Shown piece by piece: positions 7,820 to 16,814 of a stretch of DNA of 29,879 nucleotides. The translations under genes were made by a program, and so were the position numbers. Position 1 is the first letter of the stretch. Each line of letters starts with the position of its first letter. The stretch comes from Strigomonas culicis (Eukaryota; Euglenozoa; Kinetoplastea; Trypanosomatida; Trypanosomatidae): assembly GCA_000482145.1 (NCBI GenBank), contig AUXH01000188.1:1-29879 (forward strand), given 5' to 3'. The notes under the pieces were generated by a model that was given only the letters and a program-made list of their open reading frames with translations, was not told the origin of the DNA and ran no database searches.

Positions 7820-10800
7820 ATGGAACCCTCCGCGCCATCGCAGGAGGTGAACAGCAGCTTGATTTACCATCAGACGATCATCCCCACGCAGGCCGTCACG
7901 CACGTCATCAAGGGCAGCTTCACCCTCCCCAATGTGACCGAGTGCGTGCTCATCCGTCACAACCGTCTCGAGCTCTGGCGGCTGAATCACAGCACCGGCG
8001 GCGACAGCGGCAGCTTCATGGAGTGTCTCTACGCCACGAACCTCTTCACGAAAGTCTACGCCGCGACGGCCGTCCCCACCGGCCGCGCCACCGCGGCCGC
8101 GGACGGCGCGGCGCCGGGCGCGCCCGCCGCCACCGGCGTGCTGCTCAGCGACAGCAGCGCGCTGCGCCACGACTGCGTCGACTACGTCGCCATCGTGAGT
8201 GAGACCGGCTACGTGCACCTGCTGCGCTATCAGCTGGAGGAGCCGCCCGTGCCGACACGGCTGAGCCTCGACGCGGCCGGCGACGCCGGCGAGGCGGCGA
8301 CCACCATCACCGTGACCACGTCGCTGCGCGGGTCGTTCGTGAAGGTGAGCGAGGTCTGCCTCGGCCGCAGCGGCGCGCGCGTGGCCGTCCCCGACGCGCG
8401 GCTGGTCGTCGATGAGGAGGGCACCGCGCTCTTCCTGACCGCGCTGCTGGCGCAGAAGATGGTGATTCCCATCGTCCGCACCGGCGTCGACGCCGCGACG
8501 CTGCTCTACGGCCGCGGCGGCGGCGCCGCGACCGCCAGCCGCGACGACAACGACGACGACGACGACGACGACCCCACCGCGCTGCGGGAAGATGACGATG
8601 ACGGTGACGACGATGAGAATCGGCAGAAGGGGAAGGAGGAGGACGACGACGACGAGGAAGGCCGCGCGGTCGGCGCGATCGGCGGCTTTGGCGAGCTCAA
8701 CTCGAAGAAGAAGCGCATTCTGCGCGAGAAGCGCAAGAAGGGCGTCATTGAGTTTGGCAGCCCGGTGCCCTTCCTCCGCAACACGGTGCACTACGCCGCC
8801 TGCGCGCTCGCCGGCCGCTACGAGCACAGCGCCTTCGTGACACTCGAGGAAGAGCGCGGGGAGGCGCAGCAGCAGCAGCAGCAGCAGGCGCCGGCGGAAG
8901 GTGGCGACGCGGCGGCCGCGCCCAAGGCGTTCCTGAAGACGGCCGCGCCGGCGGCGAAGCGCCACAAGGTGCTGGTCGTGTACGCGTACGTGGCGTCGCT
9001 GCGGCAGGTGCAGCGCACGCACCTGATGCAGGTGCCCGACACCGCGCACCGCCTCATCGCGGTGCCGCCGCCGCCGCAGGGGCCCGGCGGCGTGCTGCTC
9101 TGCACCGACACGGAGCTGCTCTGGTACGACTTGCTGTCGAACCTGCAGGACCCACACAGCGGTGCGCCGGCCGGCGGCGCCAAGACGGGCGTGTTCAAGT
9201 GCGCGACCGCCTTCCCGCGCCGCACGGACTTTGTCAACTTCCACTACGACCCCTCCATCATTGCGCACGACGCCACCTGCGTGGCGCAGGACTACTTCAT
9301 GCTGCTGCAGGACGAGCAGGGCGATCTTTTCCGCGTCGTGCTGCGCACCGCGGATGTCCAGCGCGCACAGACGGAGTTCGCCGCACTGCAGCAGCAGCGG
9401 CAGCGCGCCGCGCGTGAGGGGGGGCTGCCCCCCGCCACGCCGGCCGCGGCCGTCAGCAACCCGCTCCACGTGCACTACTTTGACACCATCGCGCCGGTGA
9501 CGGCGCTCGCCGTGTTCCATCGGGGGCTGCTGTTCGCCGCCGCGGAGAGCGCGCCGCTACACCACCTCTACCGCATTACGCACGACGGCTACCGCAGCGA
9601 GCCGGAGTACATCATCAAGCGCATCCTGCAGTCCAAGCCCGTCGCCGCCGCGAGCGGCGGCGGGGTGGCGACGAAGGAGGAGGAAGAGCAGAAGAAGCGG
9701 CCGCGCGACGAGGCAGGCGGCAAGATGGCGATGCCCGGCCCCATGCGCAAGCCCGGGGGCGCGACGGCGCCGGAGGGGATGGCGCCGCCGGCCGCCCCCG
9801 GCGCCGGCCGCGCCATTGCCATCTACGCGCCCCACCCCCAGCTCCGCCACCTGCAGTCGACGCAGACGCTCGCGAACACGCCGGCCATCACATCGTTCAC
9901 GACGGTGCTGCCGCCGCCGGCCGCGGCGGCCGAGGGGGAGGAGGAGCCGCAGCAGGAGCACATCCAGATCCGCGCGGTCGGCGGTCGCGGCGCGGAGAGC
10001 ACTCTGCTCCACGCGCGCTACGGCTATGTGACCGAGCGCGGCGGCGGCCACACGCTCGCGACGCCGTTTCTCTACGTCCTGCCGCTCGCCTCCGCGCGGG
10101 AGCTGCAGCAGCTGCGAACGGAGCGGCTGCTCGCGACGGCCCAGGCGACGGAGGCGGCGGCCGGCGGCGGCGGCGCCGCGCGGCAGCGCCTGACGCGGAT
10201 GCGCGCGCTGCGGCGGCTGCTGCAGCTCGCGCAGCGCAGCGGGCAGGTGGGAGTGGACCGCGTGCTGCTGTGCACCCAGCACGGCACGTCCGTGTACGCA
10301 CTCGGCCGCGGGCGGCCGGTGGAGCCCGATACGCTCAGCGGCTTCGCGACCGCGGAGCGCACGCTGGCGGCCGCGACGCTCCACGACGGGGTCGGATTCC
10401 TCCAGGTGACGCAGCGCGGGCTGCAGGTGCTGCCCGCGCCGGACGAGCACGGCGCGCGGCGGCTCGACCCCGTCGCGTGGACGCACCCGCACGGCAAGCC
10501 GATCCTCGCGGCCGCGTGCACGCCGACCAGCGCGCTCGTCGCCTTCGGCCAGGGCGGCGGCCTCGCCTCCTTCCACTTCGGGCTGAGCGGGCTGCAGTTT
10601 CAACAGCTCGACGCGCTGCCGACCTTTCCGGCCTGCCCCGCGGTCGCGCTCCTGCAGCCCGTCGCCGACGGGCCCCGCGGCGGCGCGGAGGCCGACCTGC
10701 AGGCGCTGCTGCTCTCGCAGAGCGGCGGCAGCGGCCGAGCGGTGCGGCTCGCGGCGGTGGCGACGGCGGAGAAGGAGGTGCTGCTGCTGGACCCTGCGCG

Positions 10801-12991
10801 GCTGCGCGAGCCGCTGGAGCGCATCCCCTGCGAGGCAGCGATCACCGCGGTGCTGCTCACGTACCTCGGCGACAGCGGCAGCCGCCGGCTCTTCCTCCTG
10901 GTCGGCCACCTCGATGGCACACTCACGCGCTGCGAGCTCGACCCCATGTCGGCGCGCCTGCTGGCCAGCAGCGAGGTGGTCTGCGGCAGCGGCCCCTGCC
11001 AGCTCATCGCCGGCGACGGGCGCCGCGTGTGCTACGCGCAGGCCGGCGGCCGCGCCTGGCGCTGTGCGCTGAGCGAGGGCGAGCTCAAGGTCGTGCCGTG
11101 GGAGTTTCCCACGCCGCAGAGCGCCTTCGCGCGCTTCGTGCTGCCGGCGCCGCCGGCGCGCCAGGCGGACGCCGACGACGCGGTGAAGCTCGAGGAGGGC
11201 GACGGCGAGGCCTTCTGGTCCATGACCGGCGCGGCCGCGAACACCGCGGAGCTCGTCATCGCCATCAAGGAGCGCGAGTTGGCCTTCTTCGCCGCACAGC
11301 AGCGCGACAGCGGCGCCGGGATGGAGTACAGCGTCAGCGCGGCGAGCCTGCCAGTTGCGGGCCGCCGGCTGCTGCAGCACCCCACGCGCCCCGCCTTCTT
11401 CCTGCTGCTGTCGACCGAGCACCGCGGCCACGCGGTCGGCGCGGTGCGGGAGCAGCAGCAGCACATCCACGCCGCGGAGGCGGCCGGCGGCGGCGCGGGG
11501 AAAAATCGCCACCCGCGCCGGCTGGACGCGCCGGGCCGGTCGCTTGGTAAGGCGGACGCGTACACAAGCACCCTGCAGCTCTACCACGAGGGCGCGCGCC
11601 GGCTCTTCCCGCCCTACTACTTCGCCGCCGGCGACGCCGCGCTGTGCATGGCGGTCGGCAGCTTCTCGGCCGACTTTGGCCGGGAGCCGGTCGTGGTGGT
11701 CGGCGTCGCGGGCGGCTACACGCACGGCGCCGGCTGCGGCCGCGGCGCCGCGCACGAGCGCGAAGGGACGCTGCGCACGTTCCGCTGCGTCGCCGGCGCG
11801 CCGCAGGCGGACGGCAGCCCCTCCCTCCAGCTCGAGCCCGTCCACCGCACGGTGCTGCTCACGGACCTCGACACGCGCAGCGGGGCGCCGCTGCAGCCCG
11901 ACTACGCGTCGGCGCTGCACCTCTGCGAGCCGGTGGGGCTGCTTTTCGTCGGCATGGGCGCCGCGCACGGGCTGCGGGTTTACTCGTGGGGCACGCAGCA
12001 GCTGCTGCGCCGCCGGCACCTGCCCGACGCGCCGGGCCGCATCATCGCGATCGACACCGTCTTCAGCCCGCCGCCGCCCGGCAGCCGCGTGAACGCGGCC
12101 AGCTCCCCCTACTTCGCGCACGACCTCTACCGCTGCCCCGCGCACCTGCCGGATGCCGCGCGCCAGGCGCAGGAGGGCCAACTGCTCGTCGTCTGCGCGA
12201 CGGTGGACCAGTCCGTGTTCATCGCGAGCCTGCAGCCGGGCAGCCCCGGCGGGGACTACCCGTCGTACCTCCTGCGCATCGCGACGGACCGCGTGCCGCG
12301 CTGCCTGACCAGCCTCGCCCTTCTCGACGCCCGCACCATCGCGGTCGCGGACCGCTTCGGCCACGTCGTGTTTCTGCGCATCCCTGACGACACGCGGATG
12401 CGCTTCGCGGAGCCGCTCGAGGCGATGTCAGACGGCGAGGTGGCCGCCGCACGGCGCTTCCTGGAGAGCCAGGTGCTGGAGGAGATCGCGTGCCACCACG
12501 TCGGCCAGCTCGTCACGAGCCTGCGCGTGCAGCCGTACAACCCCACCGGCGGCGCGGACCCCGCCCTCGCGGTGCGCATCCTCTTCTACGCCACCGCGCT
12601 CGGCGCGGTCGGCGCCTACAGCACCTTCGTGACGGAGGAGGATGGCGCACTGGGCGCCTACTTGCGGCAGCTGCTGCCGGACCACATGACGCGGCTGCTC
12701 GCCGCCGCCGGCGGGAGGCTGGCCGCCGTCACCGGCGGCGGCGCGCAGACGCCGGGGCTCACCGCCGCGCCGGTGCACCATGTCGTGGAGGGCGACCTCG
12801 TGGCGCTGCTGCGCGGCGCGCCGACGGACGTGTTCAGCGCCCGCGCCAAGGCGGCGCTCGAGACGGAACTCGCGCGGCTGCAGCGGGTCGAGGCGGCGCA
12901 GCGGCGGCAGCTCGCTTTACCGCCCCGCAAGCTGCCCCCGCTGTCCGAGTTCGTGGCGAAGCAGCGCGCGCTAGTCTCACTGCCTCTGTAA
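7820..12991 (+). CDS. SF3B3: Splicing factor 3b subunit 3 (SAP130/SF3B3), enlarged
   Basis: SF3B3 is the three-propeller WD40-like scaffold of the SF3b complex in U2 snRNP, which helps recognise the branch point in the nucleus. In trypanosomatids it serves mainly spliced-leader trans-splicing. Family signatures: an N-terminal block ending in HNRLELWRL (about residues 50-58); a mid region with YFDTIAPVTALAVFHRGLLF and HLYRI, parallel to the human YFDT...LFVASE...HYLYQI block; a C-terminal CPSF_A-type block (residues 1490-1524) with PRCLTSLALLD and VADRFGHV; and a terminal VVEGDL (1655-1660) matching VIDGDL. DDB1 and CPSF160 are paralogues, but these motifs fit SF3B3 best. The protein is 1723 residues, against about 1200 in most eukaryotes. 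The excess is Ala/Gly/Gln-rich loops plus an Asp/Glu-rich insert at residues 242-280. The ATG is the first after the acceptor; the stop is TAA. Confidence 0.88.
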   Translation: MEPSAPSQEVNSSLIYHQTIIPTQAVTHVIKGSFTLPNVTECVLIRHNRLELWRLNHSTGGDSGSFMECLYATNLFTKVYAATAVPTGRATAAADGAAPGAPAATGVLLSDSSALRHDCVDYVAIVSETGYVHLLRYQLEEPPVPTRLSLDAAGDAGEAATTITVTTSLRGSFVKVSEVCLGRSGARVAVPDARLVVDEEGTALFLTALLAQKMVIPIVRTGVDAATLLYGRGGGAATASRDDNDDDDDDDPTALREDDDDGDDDENRQKGKEEDDDDEEGRAVGAIGGFGELNSKKKRILREKRKKGVIEFGSPVPFLRNTVHYAACALAGRYEHSAFVTLEEERGEAQQQQQQQAPAEGGDAAAAPKAFLKTAAPAAKRHKVLVVYAYVASLRQVQRTHLMQVPDTAHRLIAVPPPPQGPGGVLLCTDTELLWYDLLSNLQDPHSGAPAGGAKTGVFKCATAFPRRTDFVNFHYDPSIIAHDATCVAQDYFMLLQDEQGDLFRVVLRTADVQRAQTEFAALQQQRQRAAREGGLPPATPAAAVSNPLHVHYFDTIAPVTALAVFHRGLLFAAAESAPLHHLYRITHDGYRSEPEYIIKRILQSKPVAAASGGGVATKEEEEQKKRPRDEAGGKMAMPGPMRKPGGATAPEGMAPPAAPGAGRAIAIYAPHPQLRHLQSTQTLANTPAITSFTTVLPPPAAAAEGEEEPQQEHIQIRAVGGRGAESTLLHARYGYVTERGGGHTLATPFLYVLPLASARELQQLRTERLLATAQATEAAAGGGGAARQRLTRMRALRRLLQLAQRSGQVGVDRVLLCTQHGTSVYALGRGRPVEPDTLSGFATAERTLAAATLHDGVGFLQVTQRGLQVLPAPDEHGARRLDPVAWTHPHGKPILAAACTPTSALVAFGQGGGLASFHFGLSGLQFQQLDALPTFPACPAVALLQPVADGPRGGAEADLQALLLSQSGGSGRAVRLAAVATAEKEVLLLDPARLREPLERIPCEAAITAVLLTYLGDSGSRRLFLLVGHLDGTLTRCELDPMSARLLASSEVVCGSGPCQLIAGDGRRVCYAQAGGRAWRCALSEGELKVVPWEFPTPQSAFARFVLPAPPARQADADDAVKLEEGDGEAFWSMTGAAANTAELVIAIKERELAFFAAQQRDSGAGMEYSVSAASLPVAGRRLLQHPTRPAFFLLLSTEHRGHAVGAVREQQQHIHAAEAAGGGAGKNRHPRRLDAPGRSLGKADAYTSTLQLYHEGARRLFPPYYFAAGDAALCMAVGSFSADFGREPVVVVGVAGGYTHGAGCGRGAAHEREGTLRTFRCVAGAPQADGSPSLQLEPVHRTVLLTDLDTRSGAPLQPDYASALHLCEPVGLLFVGMGAAHGLRVYSWGTQQLLRRRHLPDAPGRIIAIDTVFSPPPPGSRVNAASSPYFAHDLYRCPAHLPDAARQAQEGQLLVVCATVDQSVFIASLQPGSPGGDYPSYLLRIATDRVPRCLTSLALLDARTIAVADRFGHVVFLRIPDDTRMRFAEPLEAMSDGEVAAARRFLESQVLEEIACHHVGQLVTSLRVQPYNPTGGADPALAVRILFYATALGAVGAYSTFVTEEDGALGAYLRQLLPDHMTRLLAAAGGRLAAVTGGGAQTPGLTAAPVHHVVEGDLVALLRGAPTDVFSARAKAALETELARLQRVEAAQRRQLALPPRKLPPLSEFVAKQRALVSLPL

Positions 12992-13620
12992 GACACAGGC
13001 CACCCGACCGAAGCAGAAGAATAAAAAGAGAAGCATAAAAAAGGAAGAAGAAAAAAAGGCGAGGCGAGTGGTGTGGCCATCTGTTGTTAGATGCAAAATC
13101 AGTATGTTGATATCTCCTTAATAACCTTTATTATCACTATTACTCTTTATGACTGTGTATATGTGTGTGGAACACTTGACAACGTGTTGATGTAGGGATG
13201 AGCGTGAGAGCGAGTCAATGAGTTGTTTTTTGATACATAGCTTTCAGCTCGTAGAAGTAAAAGAAAAAAAAAACATCTTCCCTCCCCCTCTCTCCTCTCT
13301 TCTTTCACTAATTAGCACGAATGAAATAGCAGAGGAATCTGTATATCGACTCCTTTTCTACTTTCTAGTAAAGCAGTTTTTGTTTTTTTTTATATATACA
13401 TATATATAGTTTTTCCTTTTTTCCTTAAACTCTAAAAAGAAACATTTCGGTGTAGTTCATCTTCTTAACATTATTGAAATATATAGAGATTGATAGATAG
13501 TAGCACACATACACGGACGGTGTATTTGTGTTTTTGTGTAGGTGCGTGTACAAAAAAAAAAGAAGAAGAAAAAGAAGATAGATTCCCTTTTTGGTTCATC
13601 TCTTTTTCCCCTTTTTCTCA
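12992..13620 (+). other. Spacer between SF3B3 and the LRR membrane protein gene
   Basis: It contains an A/G-rich 3' UTR start (about 13008-13060), T-rich stretches, TA-rich sequence near 13390-13409, an A11-type purine block at about 13551-13580 and a pyrimidine block at 13582-13619 that abuts the next ATG. Several AG dinucleotides could be acceptors (see separate entry). No RNA or protein gene is recognised. Confidence 0.6.
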
Positions 13621-13627
13621 ATGCAAG
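13376..13627 (+). promoter_or_regulatory. Cluster of competing trans-splice acceptors for the 13621 gene
   Basis: Candidate AGs follow T/C-rich stretches at 13408-13409, 13438-13439 and 13540-13541. All would leave the ATG at 13621 as the first start codon. The strongest pyrimidine tract (about 13598-13619) runs straight into that ATG, and its first downstream AG is at 13626-13627, inside codons 2-3. Use of that site would remove the start codon. Confidence 0.5.
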
Positions 13628-16314
13628 CGCACGATGAACCGATCTATGTTGATCTGCCGCAGGTACGTCGCCGCATCCTGTACCTCCTGACCGCCTTCAT
13701 GCTGCTCTACTATTACCTCTTCTTGGCGGACGCGGATGTCTATCACACCACCGCGACGTCGCCGCACAGCCGCCATACGTACGCGTACGACCCTCTCCGC
13801 GGCATGGGCGGTGTGCAGGTGCTGGGGAAGCCGCACCGCGCGGCGGAGGTGTCGCTCTTCGCGACGCCGACCTACTACGCGGATGTCAACCCCTTCATCA
13901 ACCAGAACTGCTATCGCATGAGCACGCTCGCGCACTTTGAGCGCACGATGAACCACACCGTCGCGGAGCATGAGGGGCGGCGCCACGAGGCCATCCTGCG
14001 GCGGGGGGGTCTGTCCAACAGCGTGCCTGGGATCGATTACCACCCGCGCTTTCCGCACAACGAGTCGGGCGACCCCATGTGTCAGGGCAGCTGGGGCAGC
14101 GTCTATCTGAACCGCAGCCACCACTTCACGCCGCTGCTGCAGTACCACCACCGCCTGCCGCTCTACAGTTTATACACGCACTACGTGTTCCTCAAGGGCC
14201 GCGCGATTGAACAGCTCAAACTGCAGCTCTGGCAATCCAGCGTCAGCGGCGGCGCGGCGGCGAAGGCGAAGCAGCCGAGGAGCGGCTGCAAGGTGTGTGC
14301 GGACGCGGCCGCCGCGCGGCTGCCCCAGCGGCGGCGGGAGCTCGACTTCCAGTACCACCGCGCGCGCTTCACCACCTACGTGCAGCGCCTGCTGATGCGG
14401 GCCCACCGGCACGCCGATGCGATGCGGCTCGAGACCCTACACTTCCTGGAGTACCTCAAGCTGGGCCTGCCCGAGCTGCAGTCCGTCTGGCGCGGGGACG
14501 ACATGTGCCGCTGGGTCGGCGTGCACTGCACGACGGTGCAGCTACCCCTCGCGGAGCTCATTGACGTGGACGAGCCGGTCGTGCAGCAGTACTACGATTT
14601 CATCAACCGCGTGCCGCGGCACACCGCGCGGCGCGCGAACGCGACGGCGGACCTCTACCGGAACCTCTCGCGCGCCATGTTCGCGCGGCGCGGCGGGGTG
14701 CGGCACTATTATCTCCGCCACGCGCGCAGACTCCTCGGCCGCCGCGTGACGCCGGGCGTCGAGGCGAACGTGGGGCCGCTCGATCGCTTCCTCCACAACG
14801 ACGCCGCGTACTTCCAGGACCCGGCGACGCGCGACTACATATTGGACATGGAGTACGTCGATGTCAACCCGCGCGCCGCGAAGGGCGTGCCGGTGCTGTA
14901 CCTCTGCAGCGACGGCTTCACGAACAGCTACGGCGAGCCGGCCGTCGAGCACGCCGACGAAGCCTGCGAGGCCGACAACGTCGCCCAGTTCTACCGCGAC
15001 CGGGAGAAGGGCGCGCGGCAGGGCGGCGTCCAGGGCGTGCTCGTGCGGACGGCGGCGCCGGTGCTCGTGCCGCTCACGCTCGTCGAGCTCGACCTACGCG
15101 CGATGAACCTCCGCGGGACGCTGCTCGACTTCGCGCCCGGCGACCGCTTCGACGCGGCGATGGAGCGCCTCAACCAGACGCTGCTGGCGGAGCGCCTGCG
15201 CGCGTTCCGTACGCCGGCGAAGGGCGGCCGGCCGGCGGCCGCCGCGGAGGACACGGCGGCCGGCGAGCGGCTGTACATCGCGAGCCCGCGCCACCGCCGC
15301 TACTTCCCCGACGCGTTCGTGGAGACGACGCCGGCGTCGGCCGACACGGTGCACTACCCGCTCTCCACGCGCATCGTGCTGGACGAGTTCCGCGCGGTGC
15401 TGCGGCACCTCGCCACGGCGGGCCGCCGCACGCAGCACTTCGACCTCGGCATGTACTTCGCGGAGGTCGCCATGCACGCGCGCTTCTGGGGCGAGACGCT
15501 GGAGGTGCCGGAGGAATGCGGCGCCGGCGGCGACTGCGCGACCAACGCGAGCTACGCCTCCTACCAGCGCTCCCCGCTCCGCCACACGCACCCGTTTGAG
15601 GCGACCGAGTTCCTCCACGCCGGCGAGCTCCCCGCCGTCGAGCACATCGACGACGGCGCCTTCATGGGCGACCTCCGCTCGCGCCTCATCGCGGTGCACA
15701 AGATCGACTTCTCGGCGAACCCCTCCCTCCTCGGCATTGTGCCGCCGCGGCTGTGGGAGGCGCCCTTTCTGGAGGTGGTGCACTGCAACTTCGCGTCGCT
15801 GTGGCCGCTGGACAACGCGACGGACGACCGCGCCAAGGCGCAGCTCACGCGCATGACGCAGCTCATCATGGAGGGCGACGAGGCGCTGACGGAGGCACAG
15901 CGACTGCGCAAGTACGAGCACTTGCCCCTTTTCCTGCACGCCACCTATCGCTACCGCAACTTCTCCATCATCAGCCACGCCTACACCGCGCGTATGAACC
16001 AGGCGGCCACGCTGACTGTCCTGCGCCGCCACGGCGTCGACGAGAAGGACGCGAAGGGCTTCAGTTTCCTGCTGTCGGAGCTGCACGATCTGACGACCGC
16101 CCTCTTCGATCGCGCGTCGCTGCGGCAGCAGCTGCGCAACGCCACGGGGCACATGATAGCGACGCACGAAGAGGACGTGTACAACAAGCTGCCATCCATG
16201 GTGCGCGTCGCGGTGAACGTGCCGGTCACGTGGACGTGGCACGTTTTTTCAAAGATGTCGTTTCGGGAGGCGATGCGGACGTGGTATCAGCTGTACTTTA
16301 TTCTTACAGCGTAG
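13621..16314 (+). CDS. Type II membrane glycoprotein with plant-type leucine-rich-repeat motifs
   Basis: The protein is 897 residues from the ATG at 13621; the frame extends upstream only through a TTG and the pyrimidine tract. About 18 cytosolic residues precede one hydrophobic segment (about 19-38, ILYLLTAFMLLYYYLFL), with no cleavage-like site, so a signal anchor is likely. The remainder would be lumenal or extracellular and has ten N-x-S/T sequons. Residues 290-303 match the LRR N-cap pattern W-x-G-x3-C-x-W-x-G-V-x-C (W290, G292, C296, W298, G300, C303). A plant-type LRR unit lies at about 487-505 (LVELDLRAMNLRGTL). Another lies at about 689-722, with IDFSANPSLLGIVPPRLW. Similar N-caps and LRRs occur in Leishmania surface antigen PSA and proteophosphoglycans, but here the units are few and far apart. 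There is no C-terminal GPI-type signal. Function unknown. Confidence 0.85.
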   Translation: MQAHDEPIYVDLPQVRRRILYLLTAFMLLYYYLFLADADVYHTTATSPHSRHTYAYDPLRGMGGVQVLGKPHRAAEVSLFATPTYYADVNPFINQNCYRMSTLAHFERTMNHTVAEHEGRRHEAILRRGGLSNSVPGIDYHPRFPHNESGDPMCQGSWGSVYLNRSHHFTPLLQYHHRLPLYSLYTHYVFLKGRAIEQLKLQLWQSSVSGGAAAKAKQPRSGCKVCADAAAARLPQRRRELDFQYHRARFTTYVQRLLMRAHRHADAMRLETLHFLEYLKLGLPELQSVWRGDDMCRWVGVHCTTVQLPLAELIDVDEPVVQQYYDFINRVPRHTARRANATADLYRNLSRAMFARRGGVRHYYLRHARRLLGRRVTPGVEANVGPLDRFLHNDAAYFQDPATRDYILDMEYVDVNPRAAKGVPVLYLCSDGFTNSYGEPAVEHADEACEADNVAQFYRDREKGARQGGVQGVLVRTAAPVLVPLTLVELDLRAMNLRGTLLDFAPGDRFDAAMERLNQTLLAERLRAFRTPAKGGRPAAAAEDTAAGERLYIASPRHRRYFPDAFVETTPASADTVHYPLSTRIVLDEFRAVLRHLATAGRRTQHFDLGMYFAEVAMHARFWGETLEVPEECGAGGDCATNASYASYQRSPLRHTHPFEATEFLHAGELPAVEHIDDGAFMGDLRSRLIAVHKIDFSANPSLLGIVPPRLWEAPFLEVVHCNFASLWPLDNATDDRAKAQLTRMTQLIMEGDEALTEAQRLRKYEHLPLFLHATYRYRNFSIISHAYTARMNQAATLTVLRRHGVDEKDAKGFSFLLSELHDLTTALFDRASLRQQLRNATGHMIATHEEDVYNKLPSMVRVAVNVPVTWTWHVFSKMSFREAMRTWYQLYFILTA

Positions 16315-16504
16315 GCCTACTGCCTCGCGCATATGCCTCGGCTGTGTGTTGGCGTCAACTTCTCTTTACTTTATTTTTTTGTTGTTGTATTGTTTGTTCT
16401 TAGGGGAGAAAAAAAAAGTCATTGTTGTTACTATAGCCACACAACTTATGTCCTTGTTATTTTTCCTTTGTACACGCGAGTCTCTTCTCTTACATACTTC
16501 TATA

Positions 16505-16528
16505 ATATATATATATATATATATATAT
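16505..16528. repeat. (AT)12 microsatellite
   Basis: A perfect AT dinucleotide run, read directly, in the likely 3' UTR of the LRR membrane protein gene. Confidence 0.95.
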
Positions 16529-16690
16529 CTATAGTTTTCATTATGGTAATAATAACGCTAATGATGATGCTGATCCTCAGCGAATCCGATTCCCTATTGG
16601 ATGGTGTGGCATCCCTTCTGTTGAAGAAAGATTTGTTGGCGGTGGTGTTGCCATTTTTTTTTCTATGAGTGTTGTGTCTGCAATTGATAC

Positions 16691-16787
16691 CTTTCTCTCT
16701 CGCTTTCCTCTTAGGTCTGAGTAGAACATACACGCTCATAGCTGTTTGTTTGTTTTGTTTTGTTTTTTGATTTGTTCGATTATTTAG
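16691..16787 (+). promoter_or_regulatory. Two alternative trans-splice acceptors for the E2 gene
   Basis: The pyrimidine tract at 16691-16712 is followed by AG at 16713-16714, and the T-rich stretch at about 16743-16785 by AG at 16786-16787. Both lie upstream of the ATG at 16815 with no intervening ATG, giving 5' UTRs of about 100 or 27 bases and the same protein. Confidence 0.65.
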
Positions 16788-16814
16788 CCTGTTGCGTCGC
16801 TCGCTCTCGTGGCC

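Larger units (their letters stand above)
16315..16814 (+). other. Spacer between the LRR membrane protein and the E2 gene
   Basis: T-rich sequence with an (AT)12 microsatellite. A frame of about 110 codons at 16333-16668 is open but encodes Phe/Val/Ile/Tyr repeats from T-rich DNA, so I do not call it. Two splice acceptors for the E2 gene lie at the end. Confidence 0.65.

Noticed and set aside
9557..12364. 935-codon open frame on the minus strand, and a 569-codon one at 7811-9520
   Set aside because: Both are antisense to SF3B3. G+C-rich codons leave few stops in the other frames, and the translations are Arg/Ala/Val/Leu-rich with no domain.
13591..13620. TTG-initiated ten-codon extension of the LRR membrane protein
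   Set aside because: TTG starts are not expected in a eukaryotic nuclear gene, and the segment is the pyrimidine tract itself.
16333..16668. Open frame of 111 codons between the LRR membrane protein and E2 genes
   Set aside because: It translates T-rich and AT-repeat DNA into Phe/Ile/Tyr/Val runs; there is no coding-type composition.
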